This document shows, piece after piece, positions 34,450 to 44,990 of a stretch of DNA of 64,000 bases. A program made the translations under genes and the position numbers. Position 1 is the stretch's first letter. The number at the start of each line of letters is the position of its first letter. Source of the DNA: Gammaproteobacteria bacterium (GTDB taxonomy: Bacteria > Pseudomonadota > Gammaproteobacteria > Steroidobacterales > GCA-2729495); contig JAAERX010000031.1 in assembly GCA_024229935.1 (NCBI GenBank), forward strand, positions 1 to 64,000, written 5' to 3'. The notes below the pieces were generated by a model, which saw nothing but the letters and a program-made list of their open reading frames with translations, had not been told where the DNA came from and made no database searches.

Positions 34450-37143
34450 ATGTCATCCAAGCACGTGATAAAATTACCAGACGATATTGAACTCAGCGAA
34501 TGGCTGGAATCAATGGAATCACTGCTTCAGGCCGAGGGGCCTGACCGCGCCAAGACAGTGTTTCGGGCCCTACGGGACTACCTGACTGATGCAAATGTCA
34601 TTGTTGAAGATGCAACACTGAATACGCCTTATCGCAATACTATCCCACTGGAACAACAGCCCCTGTACCCGGGTAATATTGAGACAGAAGAACGTCTGGA
34701 AAATATTATCCGCTGGAACGCTATGGCCATGGTATTGCAGGGTTATGACAGCGGCACGGGTGTAGGCGGTCATATTGGCACCTATGCTTCTGCTGCAACC
34801 ATGATTGAAGTGGGCTTAAATCATTTTTTTCGGCTACGTGATGAAAACTACGGTGGTGACCTGGTCAGCGTACAGGCACATGCATCTCCAGGCGTATACG
34901 CAAGATCACTACTGGATGGCAACCTGCCACCAGAACAAGTCAAAAATTTCCGCCGAGAATTACAGCCAGGAGGCGGACTGTCCTCTTACCCACATCCACG
35001 TAATATGCCGAACTACTGGCAAATGCCCTGCGCATCAATGGGCTTATCCACTCCAAGTGCAATTTATCAGGCCCGCTTTGCCAAATACCTCGAAAACCGG
35101 GGTCTTAAACCCAACAATGGTGGCAAGGTCTGGACCTTTATAGGTGATGGTGAGTCAGATGAACCTGAAGTTCTGGGCACAATAAATATTGCAGCCCGGG
35201 AAAAACTGGACAACCTGATTCTTGTTGCCAACTGCAACCTACAACGCCTAGATGGACCCGTGCGCGGCAATGGAAAAATTATCCAGGAGCTGGAACGCAG
35301 CTTCCGTGGTGCTGGCTGGAATGTCATAAAAGTGATCTGGAGTGGTGAATGGGACGTGCTGTTTAGCCGTGACCATGAGGGCATCATGCAGGCACGTATG
35401 GATGAGGTAGTTGATGGCGATTACCAGATGTACTCCGTATCCAGTGGCAAAGAAGTTCGTGAGCACTGGGTTGGGGACAACGAGAAGCTTGGTGAAATAA
35501 TGCAGACCTTGTCTGACAAAGAAATTCGTGGCATTCGCCGGGGTGGACACGATCACCGCAAAGTATATGCCGCATTTCAGAAAGCCATCGAAACCGAAGG
35601 TAAACCCACTGCCATCCTAATCAAGACAATCAAAGGTTTCGGGATGGAGGGTCACGAGGGCTCAAATATTGTCCATCAGAAGAAAGACCTGACGGGTGAT
35701 GAGCGTATTGCCGCTGCTGCACGGTTAGACATCCCTCTTACAGATGAAGCAGCCAGGGCTGCTGATTTCTATATTCCTGATAATGACAGTCCGGAAATAC
35801 TCTATCTGCGCGAACAAAGAGACATGCTGGGTGGTAACTGGCCAAAACGTACAACCGAATACCCAACACTCACAGCACCCAAACTGAGTTTCTTTGCTGA
35901 TCACCTCAAGGGCAGTGGAGAACGTGAAATTTCAACCACAATGGCATTCGTACGCATGCTATCGAAACTGCTACAGAATGATGAGGTTGGTAAATACGTA
36001 GTACCCATCGTACCTGACGAGGCACGTACCTTCGGTATGGAAGGCCTGTTTCGTAAAGCTGGTATTTATTCTTTTGAGGGGCAACACTACAAGCCTGTCG
36101 ACAGCAAAACACTAATGCCCTACCGAGAAGCACAGGATGGGCAAATACTGCAGGAAGGCATATGTGAAACTGGCGCCATGGCATCATTTATGGCGGCGGG
36201 TACTGCCTATGCTATCCATGGCATACCAACCATCCCATTCTATATCTTCTATTCAGTGTTTGGCTTTCAGCGAGTAGGTGACATGATCTGGGCCTGCGGC
36301 GATATGCTGTGCCGGGGCTTCCTGCTTGGTGGCACTGCAGGACGCACTACACTTAATGGTGAAGGCCTGCAGCATGAAGACGGACATTCACATGTAGTAG
36401 CCAGCACCGTTCCTAATATGCTTAGTTATGACCCTGCCTTTGGCTATGAACTGGCTGTCATTATTCGTGATGGTATAGAACGCATGTACCAGAATCATGA
36501 AGAAATTTTTTACTACATCACGGTATACAACGAGAACTTCGTAATGCCCGAAATGCCTACCAACTGCGAGGAAGGCATTATTAAAGGCATGTATCGCTTT
36601 AGTAAATCTACTCAGAAAATCAGCAATAATCATAAAGCACACCTATTTGGCAGCGGCTCAATCATGAATGAAGTCTGTACTGCACGAAATATGCTTGAAT
36701 CAATTGGTGTCTCAACTGACATCTGGAGCGTGACAAGTTACAACGAGTTAACTCGTGATGGCCTTGCAACAGAACGTGCAAATCGACTCCGTCAAGAAGA
36801 CAAACAATGCTATGTAGAGGCACTACTGACTAATGAAGAAGGTGTCTTTGTCGCTGCCAGTGACTACATGAAAGCCCAGCCACTGGGTATTTCACAGTGG
36901 GTACCAGGACGCTATGCAGTACTTGGAACAGATGGCTATGGCCTTAGTGAATCACGGCCCGATTTACGTGATCATTTTGAAGTAAGTGCAGCACATATTG
37001 CTTATGCGGCACTTGCAGAGCTGAAGAATGATGGCTTGCTGGATAATCAGGCGCTTAGTACAGCCGCAGACAAGCTGGGCATTAACCGTGACAAACTGGA
37101 TTCGGCAAAGGCAGGTCCTGCGCAAGTGAACCCTCAAAAATAA
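34450..37143 (+). CDS. aceE: Pyruvate dehydrogenase E1 component, homodimeric
   Basis: This 897-residue thiamin diphosphate enzyme decarboxylates pyruvate and passes the acetyl group to the lipoyl E2. The ThDP/Mg motif runs from GDG at 232-234 to NCNLQ at 261-265. IKGFGMEGHEGSNIVHQ and EQHYKP-like VDSKTLMPYREAQ segments also match AceE. The N-terminal residues that bind E2 are present. Neither aceF nor lpd follows: a convergent gene begins after 60 bases, so E2 and E3 must be encoded elsewhere. The promoter lies in the 275-base gap shared with nadA. No PdhR-type operator was identified. Confidence 0.95.
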   Translation: MSSKHVIKLPDDIELSEWLESMESLLQAEGPDRAKTVFRALRDYLTDANVIVEDATLNTPYRNTIPLEQQPLYPGNIETEERLENIIRWNAMAMVLQGYDSGTGVGGHIGTYASAATMIEVGLNHFFRLRDENYGGDLVSVQAHASPGVYARSLLDGNLPPEQVKNFRRELQPGGGLSSYPHPRNMPNYWQMPCASMGLSTPSAIYQARFAKYLENRGLKPNNGGKVWTFIGDGESDEPEVLGTINIAAREKLDNLILVANCNLQRLDGPVRGNGKIIQELERSFRGAGWNVIKVIWSGEWDVLFSRDHEGIMQARMDEVVDGDYQMYSVSSGKEVREHWVGDNEKLGEIMQTLSDKEIRGIRRGGHDHRKVYAAFQKAIETEGKPTAILIKTIKGFGMEGHEGSNIVHQKKDLTGDERIAAAARLDIPLTDEAARAADFYIPDNDSPEILYLREQRDMLGGNWPKRTTEYPTLTAPKLSFFADHLKGSGEREISTTMAFVRMLSKLLQNDEVGKYVVPIVPDEARTFGMEGLFRKAGIYSFEGQHYKPVDSKTLMPYREAQDGQILQEGICETGAMASFMAAGTAYAIHGIPTIPFYIFYSVFGFQRVGDMIWACGDMLCRGFLLGGTAGRTTLNGEGLQHEDGHSHVVASTVPNMLSYDPAFGYELAVIIRDGIERMYQNHEEIFYYITVYNENFVMPEMPTNCEEGIIKGMYRFSKSTQKISNNHKAHLFGSGSIMNEVCTARNMLESIGVSTDIWSVTSYNELTRDGLATERANRLRQEDKQCYVEALLTNEEGVFVAASDYMKAQPLGISQWVPGRYAVLGTDGYGLSESRPDLRDHFEVSAAHIAYAALAELKNDGLLDNQALSTAADKLGINRDKLDSAKAGPAQVNPQK

Positions 37144-37158
37144 TTATTCGCCGCTATA

Positions 37159-37196
37159 GCAACTCTTGTAACCTGGGCTCCAACCAGGTTTGTTGC
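37159..37196. terminator. Nested hairpin between convergent aceE and the flavin-reductase-like gene
   Basis: An inner stem AACCTGG/CCAGGTT (37170-37176 with 37184-37190) sits inside an outer GCAAC/GTTGC pair. It lies between two converging genes and may end both transcripts, but lacks a long T run on either side. Confidence 0.4.
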
Positions 37197-37202
37197 CACA
37201 GC

Positions 37203-38096
37203 CTAGGAATTACGCTCTGCATTAATCTTCTTAACATAATCAACATCAACCAGCTCTACACCATCTTCTTTTGCACGTTTGATAATGCCCTTAAGCACTG
37301 TTTTGATAAACGGTCTCGGGACGCCTGTTAATTCCTTGCAGGCATCGCGCGTAAACTGAACATACTCAGCATCAAGTCGATTTGCCTCATACAGAATTGA
37401 CTCTTCCTTAGGTCCTTTATTTGTAGGCGTTGGGAAAAAGAAGGGCTTCTTGTGCTCAGTAAACCAGAACCTGGCGCCATCCCGGAAACCATAGGCAAGT
37501 GGGATATTAGGTAACTGAGTTGCCCCATCTGCAAGATTCTTCTGCCAGGTTTCTTTCATCAATATTTTTTCAATTCTGAGCACAAAGTATGAAGGTGTAA
37601 CACCGTTGTCACGTATAGGCTGTTCTGTATCAACAGAGACTTCATAGACCTGAAAAGCCTCCTTGATAATCTTTGGAAAACGATCACCATCAGCTTCACG
37701 TCCGGGTGTCGGACTATCAATCAGGGTATAGGGGTTATCCTTCATCTTTTCTTCAGTGGTCTGGCCCGGGTAGCCAAGATCCACAATCTTCTTAAGCTTG
37801 GCCTTGTCAAACTCCACATAGTTCAGTGCCGCAACTTTTGTACGTTGCAGGTGCAAATCCGTATTTGAATTCATACGACTGCACATTATGAATGAATGAC
37901 CCTTAATAACCTCAAAAGGAAATGTCAGCTGATAAGGCCCGATATTAGTCTCACCATCCTCATTTACCGTAGTGATTAATGCAAAAGGTGATGGATAATA
38001 AGAACTGGCCTGATACCAGTTATCCCGAAGCGGACTCTCAACAAATTTCTCATTAATTGTATTTGGATGACGTCGAAAAATGTCCAGCAGTCCCAT
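37203..38096 (-). CDS. Flavin reductase-like split-barrel protein
   Basis: This 297-residue protein has the FMN-binding split barrel of flavin reductases in its first 200 residues. SSYYPSPFALITTVNEDGETNIGPYQLTFPFEV (cited in part) is the usual start, and MCSRMNSNTDLHLQRTKVAALNYV contacts flavin phosphate. The last 90 residues are an unusual basic extension (KTVLKGIIKRAKEDGVELV). It might bind FMN in a redox role or supply reduced flavin to a monooxygenase such as the LLM protein, but that is inference. It is monocistronic, converging on aceE. Confidence 0.75.
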   Translation of the reverse strand: MGLLDIFRRHPNTINEKFVESPLRDNWYQASSYYPSPFALITTVNEDGETNIGPYQLTFPFEVIKGHSFIMCSRMNSNTDLHLQRTKVAALNYVEFDKAKLKKIVDLGYPGQTTEEKMKDNPYTLIDSPTPGREADGDRFPKIIKEAFQVYEVSVDTEQPIRDNGVTPSYFVLRIEKILMKETWQKNLADGATQLPNIPLAYGFRDGARFWFTEHKKPFFFPTPTNKGPKEESILYEANRLDAEYVQFTRDACKELTGVPRPFIKTVLKGIIKRAKEDGVELVDVDYVKKINAERNS

Positions 38097-38501
38097 ATCC
38101 CATAACCTCTATAAATAATATACTCAATGCGTGCAGATGCGCGGAAGTGTAACAATAAGCCCCCCTGCTATTGGTAACAGTTCGTAACAACAGGCCACAG
38201 AATGACCAGTCTGCCTAAGAAATTTCAATCCATACTGTTATAAGGCCCAATCAAACGATAATGACAGGATAAGCACCTGCTCAACTAGCTTAACCGGCAC
38301 AAAACCCTTAATTTATCCGGCACAGGTTAATCAAACAGGCCATCAATAAACCAACCCTATAGCCAGAAAACCCTGCATTCCCAGACATCTCATGCAGTTC
38401 TTCCATAGATCTAAAACCTGATTTTTTGCCTGCGGTACATTTCGCTACAATGCACTAAGCAAGACCAACAATAAGATGAACAATAGCGCGGACCTCAGCA
38501 T
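38097..38501. promoter_or_regulatory. Divergent intergenic region upstream of the MatB-like gene
   Basis: Four hundred bases with no supported gene. A nine-codon frame (ATG at 38476, stop 38503) overlaps the TTG start of the next gene in another frame and might influence its translation. No riboswitch fold was recognised. Confidence 0.35.
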
Positions 38502-40028
38502 TTGAACAATAACAATAAAAACCTGTTTACAGTATTTGAGCAACACTTCCCGGATGACCAGCGCTGCACCCTAATACACACTCCTGAGGGCCGTCGCTAC
38601 AGCTATATGGAGGCGCTGGATGAGGCATCCCGGATAGCACGCTGCCTTACAGACCTGGGGCTGCAACCAGGTGATCGGGTCACTGTACAAGTTGAAAAAT
38701 CCCCAGAAGCTGTTTGGCTCTATCTGGCGTGCCTGCAAGCTGGCCTGATATTTCACCCGCTTAATACTGATTATCAACTTGATGAACTGGTTTACTTTAT
38801 TGATAACGCAGAACCTTCAGCCATTATCTGCGATCCGGCAAAAGAACAATTATTTTCTCAACTAACTGAGGGTAAACACTGCGAAATCCTGACACTTAGT
38901 GCCAATGGCCAAGGTTCATTAAACAATATATTACGGGAAACCCCACCTGATTTTACTCCCGTGCCGAGAAAAGCCGACGATATTGCAGTACTGCTGTATT
39001 CATCTGGCACAACAGGTATACCCAAAGGCGCAAAAATCAGTCATGGCAATCTGAGTGCTAACATACAAACCCTGGCAGAAAGCTGGGGCTTTACAAGTAA
39101 TGACCGACTGCTGCATACCTTACCAATCTATCACGCACATGGTTTATTTGTCGCCATAGGCTGCGTATTAATGAGCGGCAGTTCAATGACATTCCTGTCA
39201 CGCTTTAAAACTGAAACGGTACTGGATGCACTACCTGACTGTACAGTCATGATGGGAGTGCCAACATTTTATACCCGACTATTAACAAATAAGCGATTAA
39301 CCCCTGAACTGTGCAGCAACATGAGGCTTTTCATTTCCGGCTCTGCTCCATTATCAGTAGAAAGCTTTACTGCATTTAAAAAGCGCACAGGGCATGCCAT
39401 TCTCGAACGCTACGGCATGACTGAAACCAGCATGAACGCCTCAAACCCGCTTGAGGGAGAACGCCGTCCGGGTAGTGTTGGCCCAGCACTACCCGGAGTC
39501 AGTTTTAGGATTACAGATGATAATGGCAATACATTACCCACCGATGAAATCGGACACCTGCAGGTAAAAGGGCCCAATGTATTTTCTGGTTACTGGCGTA
39601 TGCATAAAAAGTCAGCTGCAGAATTTACTGAGGACGGCTATTTTAAAACTGGTGATAAGGCTTTTATTGAAGCAGATGGATACGTGACCATAGTAGGACG
39701 CGCCAAAGACATGGTTATTTCTGGCGGTCTGAATGTATATCCACGTGAAGTAGAAACTTTACTTGATTCACTACCGGATATTGCTGAGTCAGCTGTCATT
39801 GGAGTACCACACCCGGATTTTGGTGAAGGTGTTGTTGCTATTGTAGTGCCACTAAATAACAAACAAATATCAGGCTCGGCACTTATTGCACAGATTAGGC
39901 CTCAAATGGCTACCTATAAATTGCCCAAGCAGGTTTTTACTATTGAGCAACTACCACGAAACAGTATGGGTAAAGTACAAAAAAATCAGCTACGCAAGCA
40001 ATTCATCAATACTTTTCAGGCTAACTAA
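38502..40028 (+). CDS. Acyl-CoA synthetase, MatB-like (malonyl/methylmalonyl-CoA type)
   Basis: This 508-residue ANL-family ligase has the P-loop LLYSSGTTGIPKG (residues 165-176), LPIYHAHGLFVAIGCVL, RYGMTETSMNASNP, then GYFKTGDKAFI and the hinge GRAKDMVISGGLNVYPREVE, ending with PRNSMGKVQKNQLR (catalytic Lys). The HAHGLF and GMTETxMNxSNPxxGxRRPGSVG stretches are those of malonyl-CoA synthetase MatB. It probably charges malonate or methylmalonate with CoA. It starts the propionyl/methylmalonyl module and could feed free methylmalonate into the mutase. No in-frame ATG exists near the start, so TTG at 38502 is chosen. Confidence 0.8.
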   Translation: MNNNNKNLFTVFEQHFPDDQRCTLIHTPEGRRYSYMEALDEASRIARCLTDLGLQPGDRVTVQVEKSPEAVWLYLACLQAGLIFHPLNTDYQLDELVYFIDNAEPSAIICDPAKEQLFSQLTEGKHCEILTLSANGQGSLNNILRETPPDFTPVPRKADDIAVLLYSSGTTGIPKGAKISHGNLSANIQTLAESWGFTSNDRLLHTLPIYHAHGLFVAIGCVLMSGSSMTFLSRFKTETVLDALPDCTVMMGVPTFYTRLLTNKRLTPELCSNMRLFISGSAPLSVESFTAFKKRTGHAILERYGMTETSMNASNPLEGERRPGSVGPALPGVSFRITDDNGNTLPTDEIGHLQVKGPNVFSGYWRMHKKSAAEFTEDGYFKTGDKAFIEADGYVTIVGRAKDMVISGGLNVYPREVETLLDSLPDIAESAVIGVPHPDFGEGVVAIVVPLNNKQISGSALIAQIRPQMATYKLPKQVFTIEQLPRNSMGKVQKNQLRKQFINTFQAN

Positions 40029-40222
40029 ATAATTATTTCGGCCCATCAACAACACCATAAAGGCTATAAATACTGTAAATACAAGATTATACGAAGATAA
40101 TCTGATCCGTTATAATTGCGCACTGCATTAACCCCTCACAACCACCCCCTAGTGTGCAACCACAGAGAAATATTAAACATTGCCAGACTCACTAATCTGG
40201 CAAAATATTAAAACCACAGCTA

Positions 40223-41089
40223 ATGACTACTCATTTCCGTCCTCGCCGCTCAGTGCTGTATATGTCAGGCTCCAATTCACGAGCCCTCAAAAAAGCACGC
40301 AACCTACCGACAGACTGCCTGATCTTCGATCTGGAAGATGCTGTCGCGCCAGAAGCCAAAGACATTGCACGATCACAGGTTGCAGCAACTATCAGAGCCG
40401 GGGGTTATGATCAGAGAGAAATCATTATCCGCACCAATGCCGTTGAAACCGAATGGTTTACCGCTGATGCTGCTGCAGTTGCTGCCAGTAGTGCTGATGC
40501 CATATTACTACCCAAAGTAGAGTCACCAGCAGTCATTAAAGAAGCCATCCGGCAATTAAGTAAAGCTGGAGCTGCAGCTGACCTGCCTATTTGGATTATG
40601 GCAGAAACCCCAAGGGGCCTACTGAACCTTGATGACATCATCGCCACAGAACCCAGGATAGAAGTTATCATCATGGGCACTTCAGATCTTAGTAAAGAAA
40701 TGCGTATCCAGCCCTCTACAGACCGCAGCGGGCTTATACATGCTCTTAGTCACTGCTTATTAACTGCAAGAGCCCACGGCCTTGATATAATTGATGGCGT
40801 GCATCTCACACTGGATGACCCGGATGGGCTTCTGGCTGCATGTAAACAGGGTCGAAATCTGGGCTTTGACGGCAAATCGCTGATTCACCCCCAACAGATA
40901 GCCCCTGCTAATGAAACCTTTGGTATTTCAGATAAAGAGGCTGAAACTGCCCGGGAAATCATTCATGCCTGGGATGTTGCACGCAATGAGGGACAGGGCA
41001 TCACCGTGCTCAATGGTCAGCTCATAGAACAACTGCACGTGGATGAAGCTAAACGGATACTCGCAATTCATTTAGCAACAATAAAATAA
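40223..41089 (+). CDS. CitE/HpcH-family acyl-CoA lyase
   Basis: This 288-residue TIM-barrel lyase resembles CitE. It carries the Mg- and CoA-site motifs RSVLYMSGSN, DCLIFDLEDAVAPEAK, ILLPKVESP, MAETPRGLLNLDDI, IMGTSDLSKEM and GFDGKSLIHP. Family members cleave malyl-CoA, citramalyl-CoA or citryl units. The CitE-like CLYBL group in animals cleaves citramalyl-CoA, which protects the B12-dependent methylmalonyl-CoA mutase from itaconyl-CoA. Its position 60 bases before the mutase makes citramalyl-CoA or malyl-CoA lyase activity plausible. It is likely cotranscribed with the mutase. Confidence 0.82.
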   Translation: MTTHFRPRRSVLYMSGSNSRALKKARNLPTDCLIFDLEDAVAPEAKDIARSQVAATIRAGGYDQREIIIRTNAVETEWFTADAAAVAASSADAILLPKVESPAVIKEAIRQLSKAGAAADLPIWIMAETPRGLLNLDDIIATEPRIEVIIMGTSDLSKEMRIQPSTDRSGLIHALSHCLLTARAHGLDIIDGVHLTLDDPDGLLAACKQGRNLGFDGKSLIHPQQIAPANETFGISDKEAETAREIIHAWDVARNEGQGITVLNGQLIEQLHVDEAKRILAIHLATIK

Positions 41090-41149
41090 AGCAAAGTAAA
41101 TATGTGCCTGGCAAATCGGGCTCTCTATATTTAAAAACAGGATGCAGGA

Positions 41150-43300
41150 ATGACCAAGCAGGAAAAACAAACACCGGAACAGTGGCGCAAGCTAGCCACA
41201 AAAGAATCCAAAGGCAAGTCACCTGATGAAATGATCTGGAATACACCGGAAGGGATTCCAGTCAAACCACTCTACTCTGCCGAAGATATCGAAGACCTTG
41301 ATCACCTTGGCAACCTGCCTGGTTTCAAACCTTTTGTGCGTGGGCCACGTGCAACCATGTACACAGGTCGCCCCTGGACAGTACGTCAGTATGCAGGTTT
41401 TTCCACAGCCGAAGAATCAAATGCCTTTTATAGAAAAAACCTTGCCGCCGGGCAAACCGGTTTGTCAGTCGCATTTGATCTTGCCACTCACCGTGGCTAC
41501 GACTCAGACCACCCACGTGTAGTTGGTGATGTTGGTAAAGCGGGCGTGGCTATAGACACCGTTGAAGATGTCAAAATTCTGTTTGACAGCATTCCTCTTG
41601 ACAAGATGTCTGTCTCCATGACCATGAACGGTGCAGTACTACCAATTATGGCTATGTATATAGTTGCTGCTGAAGAACAGGGCTTTTCCCCTGATCAACT
41701 GGCAGGAACATTACAAAACGACATTCTTAAAGAATTCATGGTACGTAATACGTATATATACCCTCCTGAACCATCGATGCGAATTGTAGCTGACATTATT
41801 AGCTACACGGCTCATAACATGCCCCGCTTTAATTCAATCTCTATCTCCGGCTATCACATGCAGGAGGCCGGAGCGACTTGTGTGCAGGAACTTGGTTACA
41901 CCCTCGCAGATGGCATCGAGTATGTACGTGCAGCTATAGACAGTGGGATGGCTGTGGATAAATTTGCGCCACGTTTATCATTCTTTTTTGCTATAGGCAT
42001 GAACTTCTTTATGGAAGCCGCCAAACTACGGGCAGCACGTTTACTGTGGGCAGAACTAATGGAAGAGCACTTCCAGCCACAGGATCAGCGCTCATTGATG
42101 CTGCGAACTCATTGCCAGACCTCAGGTGTCAGCCTGACCAGTAAAGATCCATATAACAATATTATTCGCACCACTGTTGAAGCAATGGCTGCTGCACTTG
42201 GTGGCACTCAGTCATTACATACAAACTCCTTTGATGAAGCACTGGCGCTACCAACTGAATTCTCATCCCGCATCGCCCGTAATACCCAGCTGGTATTGCA
42301 GGAAGAAACCGGCATCACCAATGTAGTAGATCCACTGGCAGGTTCTTACTATGTGGAAAGCCTGACTGCAGAGCTTGTTAAAGAAGCACGCAAACTGATT
42401 GATGAAGTTGAAGAGCTTGGCGGCATGACTAAAGCCGTAGAGTCCGGCCTGCCAAAAATGCGTATTGAGCAATCAGCTGCCCTACGCCAGGCAAATATTG
42501 ACCGTGGCGAGGAAGTTATTGTTGGCGTTAATCGTTATGAGCTCGAAAGTGAACCTGATATTGACGTACTTGATATTGATAATACTGCAGTCCGTGACTC
42601 ACAAATCACCCGTCTTGAGCGCGTACGCAAGGAACGTGATGAGGCAGCCTGCCAGGCAACTCTTGATGCACTTAATTCAGCAGGTGAATCCGGTAAGGGC
42701 AACCTGCTTGAGCTTGCCGTTAATGCGGCCAGAGCGCGTGCCAGCGTTGGCGAAATTTCCGATGCACTTGAAAAAACCTGGGGTCGTCACAGCGCCGTGA
42801 TACATTCTATTAGTGGTGTATATGGCTCTGCTTATGAGGGAGATCAAAACTTCATGGATATACAGCAGAATGTTGAAAAGTTTGCAGATGAACAAGGGCG
42901 ACGGCCACGCATACTCGTAGTAAAACTTGGTCAGGATGGCCATGATCGTGGTGCAAAGGTTATTGCAACCGCGTTTGCTGATATCGGCTTTGATGTAGAC
43001 ATAGGCCCACTTTTCCAGACTCCAGAGGAAGCGGCTCGCCATGCCATTGAGAATGATGTGCATATAGTTGGCATTTCCTCTCAGGCTGCCGGACATAAAA
43101 CCCTGATACCACAACTTATCGACGAGCTGAAGCAACAGGAAGCTGAAGACATCATCGTTATCTGTGGTGGGGTAATTCCACCGAAGGATTATGCCGAACT
43201 CAAGGCTGCAGGGGTCTCCGCAGTCTATGGGCCAGGCACAAATATCCCTGAAGCAGCCAGTGAAGTCCTCAATATCATTCGTGAGCGCAGCTCAGGCTAG
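41150..43300 (+). CDS. Methylmalonyl-CoA mutase
   Basis: This adenosylcobalamin enzyme interconverts (R)-methylmalonyl-CoA and succinyl-CoA. The 716-residue single chain has the catalytic TIM barrel first ([28 protein letters not shown], in pieces), then [12 protein letters not shown] and [12 protein letters not shown]. The C-terminal B12 domain follows, with DGHDRG near residue 600, whose His replaces the benzimidazole ligand. The single-chain ScpA/MutB type is fully conserved. It lies in the propionyl-CoA module ahead of pccB, pccA, meaB and the epimerase. ACAGGA precedes the ATG. Confidence 0.95.
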   Translation: MTKQEKQTPEQWRKLATKESKGKSPDEMIWNTPEGIPVKPLYSAEDIEDLDHLGNLPGFKPFVRGPRATMYTGRPWTVRQYAGFSTAEESNAFYRKNLAAGQTGLSVAFDLATHRGYDSDHPRVVGDVGKAGVAIDTVEDVKILFDSIPLDKMSVSMTMNGAVLPIMAMYIVAAEEQGFSPDQLAGTLQNDILKEFMVRNTYIYPPEPSMRIVADIISYTAHNMPRFNSISISGYHMQEAGATCVQELGYTLADGIEYVRAAIDSGMAVDKFAPRLSFFFAIGMNFFMEAAKLRAARLLWAELMEEHFQPQDQRSLMLRTHCQTSGVSLTSKDPYNNIIRTTVEAMAAALGGTQSLHTNSFDEALALPTEFSSRIARNTQLVLQEETGITNVVDPLAGSYYVESLTAELVKEARKLIDEVEELGGMTKAVESGLPKMRIEQSAALRQANIDRGEEVIVGVNRYELESEPDIDVLDIDNTAVRDSQITRLERVRKERDEAACQATLDALNSAGESGKGNLLELAVNAARARASVGEISDALEKTWGRHSAVIHSISGVYGSAYEGDQNFMDIQQNVEKFADEQGRRPRILVVKLGQDGHDRGAKVIATAFADIGFDVDIGPLFQTPEEAARHAIENDVHIVGISSQAAGHKTLIPQLIDELKQQEAEDIIVICGGVIPPKDYAELKAAGVSAVYGPGTNIPEAASEVLNIIRERSSG

Positions 43301-43439
43301 CAGACAGACCAACAATAACGGATACTTAGCATCGGCCTGATACAGACCAACAAATGTAATACTTAAATTCGGCTCACACCGAAGCAAATAAGAAACACAC
43401 CTCGTCCAGCACAGTATGTACGGGGGTAGCGGAGTAATC

Positions 43440-44972
43440 ATGCAGGACATTATCGAGCAACTGGAAGAAAAGCGTGCTGCTGCAAAACTTGGCGGTGGCC
43501 AAAAGCGCATCGACAAACAGCACAAGAAGGGCAAGCTGACTGCCCGTGAACGAATTGAATTACTGCTTGATGAAGGCAGCTTCGAAGAGTGGGACATGTT
43601 CAAGGAGCATCGTTGCACCGACTTTGATATGGCTGAACAAAAAATACCCGGTGATGGCGTTGTAATCGGTTATGGCACTATTAGCGGGCGGCTCGTATTT
43701 ATTTACAGTCAGGACTTCACTGTATTTGGTGGCTCTTTATCAGAATCACATGCTGAAAAGATTTGTAAGATCATGAAACAGGCAATGAAGGTTGGCGCCC
43801 CTGTTATTGGCATGAACGATTCAGGTGGAGCACGTATTCAAGAAGGTGTTGCATCACTTGGTGGCTATGCTGATGTATTTCAACAAAATGTACTTGCATC
43901 AGGCGTTGTGCCACAGCTTTCACTCATCATGGGACCCTGTGCAGGTGGGGCAGTTTACTCCCCCGCCATTACTGATTTTATCTTTATGGTGAAAGACAGC
44001 TCCTATATGTTTGTTACCGGCCCTGATGTTGTGAAGACCGTAACCCATGAAGAAGTCACTGCTGAAGAACTGGGTGGTGCAATGACACACAGTTCTAAAT
44101 CAGGCGTTGCCGATCTTGCCTTTGAAAATGATGTTGAAGCAATAATGCTGACGCGTCGGTTCTTTAACTACATCCCCTCCAGTAACCGAGAACCAGCACC
44201 AGTATGGCCAACTGATGACCCAGCAACCCGGATAGAGACCTCATTGGATTCACTGATTCCTGATGATCCAGCTAAGCCATACGACATTAAAGAGCTCATC
44301 ACCAAGATGGCTGATGAATACGATTTCTTTGAAGTACAGCCAGATTATGCTGCCAATATTGTCATAGGCTTTATCCGTATTGAGGGGCATAGTGTTGGGG
44401 TTGTTGCCAATCAACCCATGGTGCTAGCCGGGTGTCTTGATGTGGATGCATCCAGGAAAGGCGCCCGCTTTATACGCTTCTGTGATGCCTTCAATATCCC
44501 AATTCTCACACTGATTGATGTACCGGGCTTTATGCCAGGCACTGCTCAGGAATTTGGTGGCATTATCAAACATGGCGCCAAGCTTTTATATGCTTATGCT
44601 GAAGCTACAGTTCCGAAGGTCACACTAATCACTCGTAAGGCTTACGGTGGTGCATATGATGTTATGGCCTCAAAACATCTACGCGGAGATGTGAACTACG
44701 CTTGGCCAAGTGCAGAAATTGCTGTAATGGGGCCAAAAGGTGCCGTAGAAATTATTTTCCGGGCTGACATAGGCAATGAAGAGAAAATTGCAGCACGCAC
44801 TGAGGAATATCGGCAGAAATTTGCCAACCCATTTATTGCCAGCAGCCGGGGTTATATTGATGATGTCATCATGCCTCGCAATACCCGTGCACGAGTTGCA
44901 CGTTCACTTAGAATGCTGAGCAACAAAGAGCTTGAAAATCCGTGGCGTAAACACGGCAACATCCCACTTTAA
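43440..44972 (+). CDS. pccB: Propionyl-CoA carboxylase beta subunit
   Basis: This is the carboxyltransferase subunit that moves CO2 from biotin to propionyl-CoA, making (S)-methylmalonyl-CoA. The N- and C-terminal crotonase-like halves are present ([58 protein letters not shown]). From the ATG at 43440, preceded by GGAG, it has 510 residues; the longer frame from 43416 adds eight residues without support. It runs into pccA 18 bases later. Confidence 0.94.
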   Translation: MQDIIEQLEEKRAAAKLGGGQKRIDKQHKKGKLTARERIELLLDEGSFEEWDMFKEHRCTDFDMAEQKIPGDGVVIGYGTISGRLVFIYSQDFTVFGGSLSESHAEKICKIMKQAMKVGAPVIGMNDSGGARIQEGVASLGGYADVFQQNVLASGVVPQLSLIMGPCAGGAVYSPAITDFIFMVKDSSYMFVTGPDVVKTVTHEEVTAEELGGAMTHSSKSGVADLAFENDVEAIMLTRRFFNYIPSSNREPAPVWPTDDPATRIETSLDSLIPDDPAKPYDIKELITKMADEYDFFEVQPDYAANIVIGFIRIEGHSVGVVANQPMVLAGCLDVDASRKGARFIRFCDAFNIPILTLIDVPGFMPGTAQEFGGIIKHGAKLLYAYAEATVPKVTLITRKAYGGAYDVMASKHLRGDVNYAWPSAEIAVMGPKGAVEIIFRADIGNEEKIAARTEEYRQKFANPFIASSRGYIDDVIMPRNTRARVARSLRMLSNKELENPWRKHGNIPL

Positions 44973-44990
44973 AAGACGGTACCGATTACG

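Noticed and set aside
42677-43135. 152-codon minus-strand frame
   Set aside because: Antisense to the cobalamin domain of the mutase; a codon-usage shadow.
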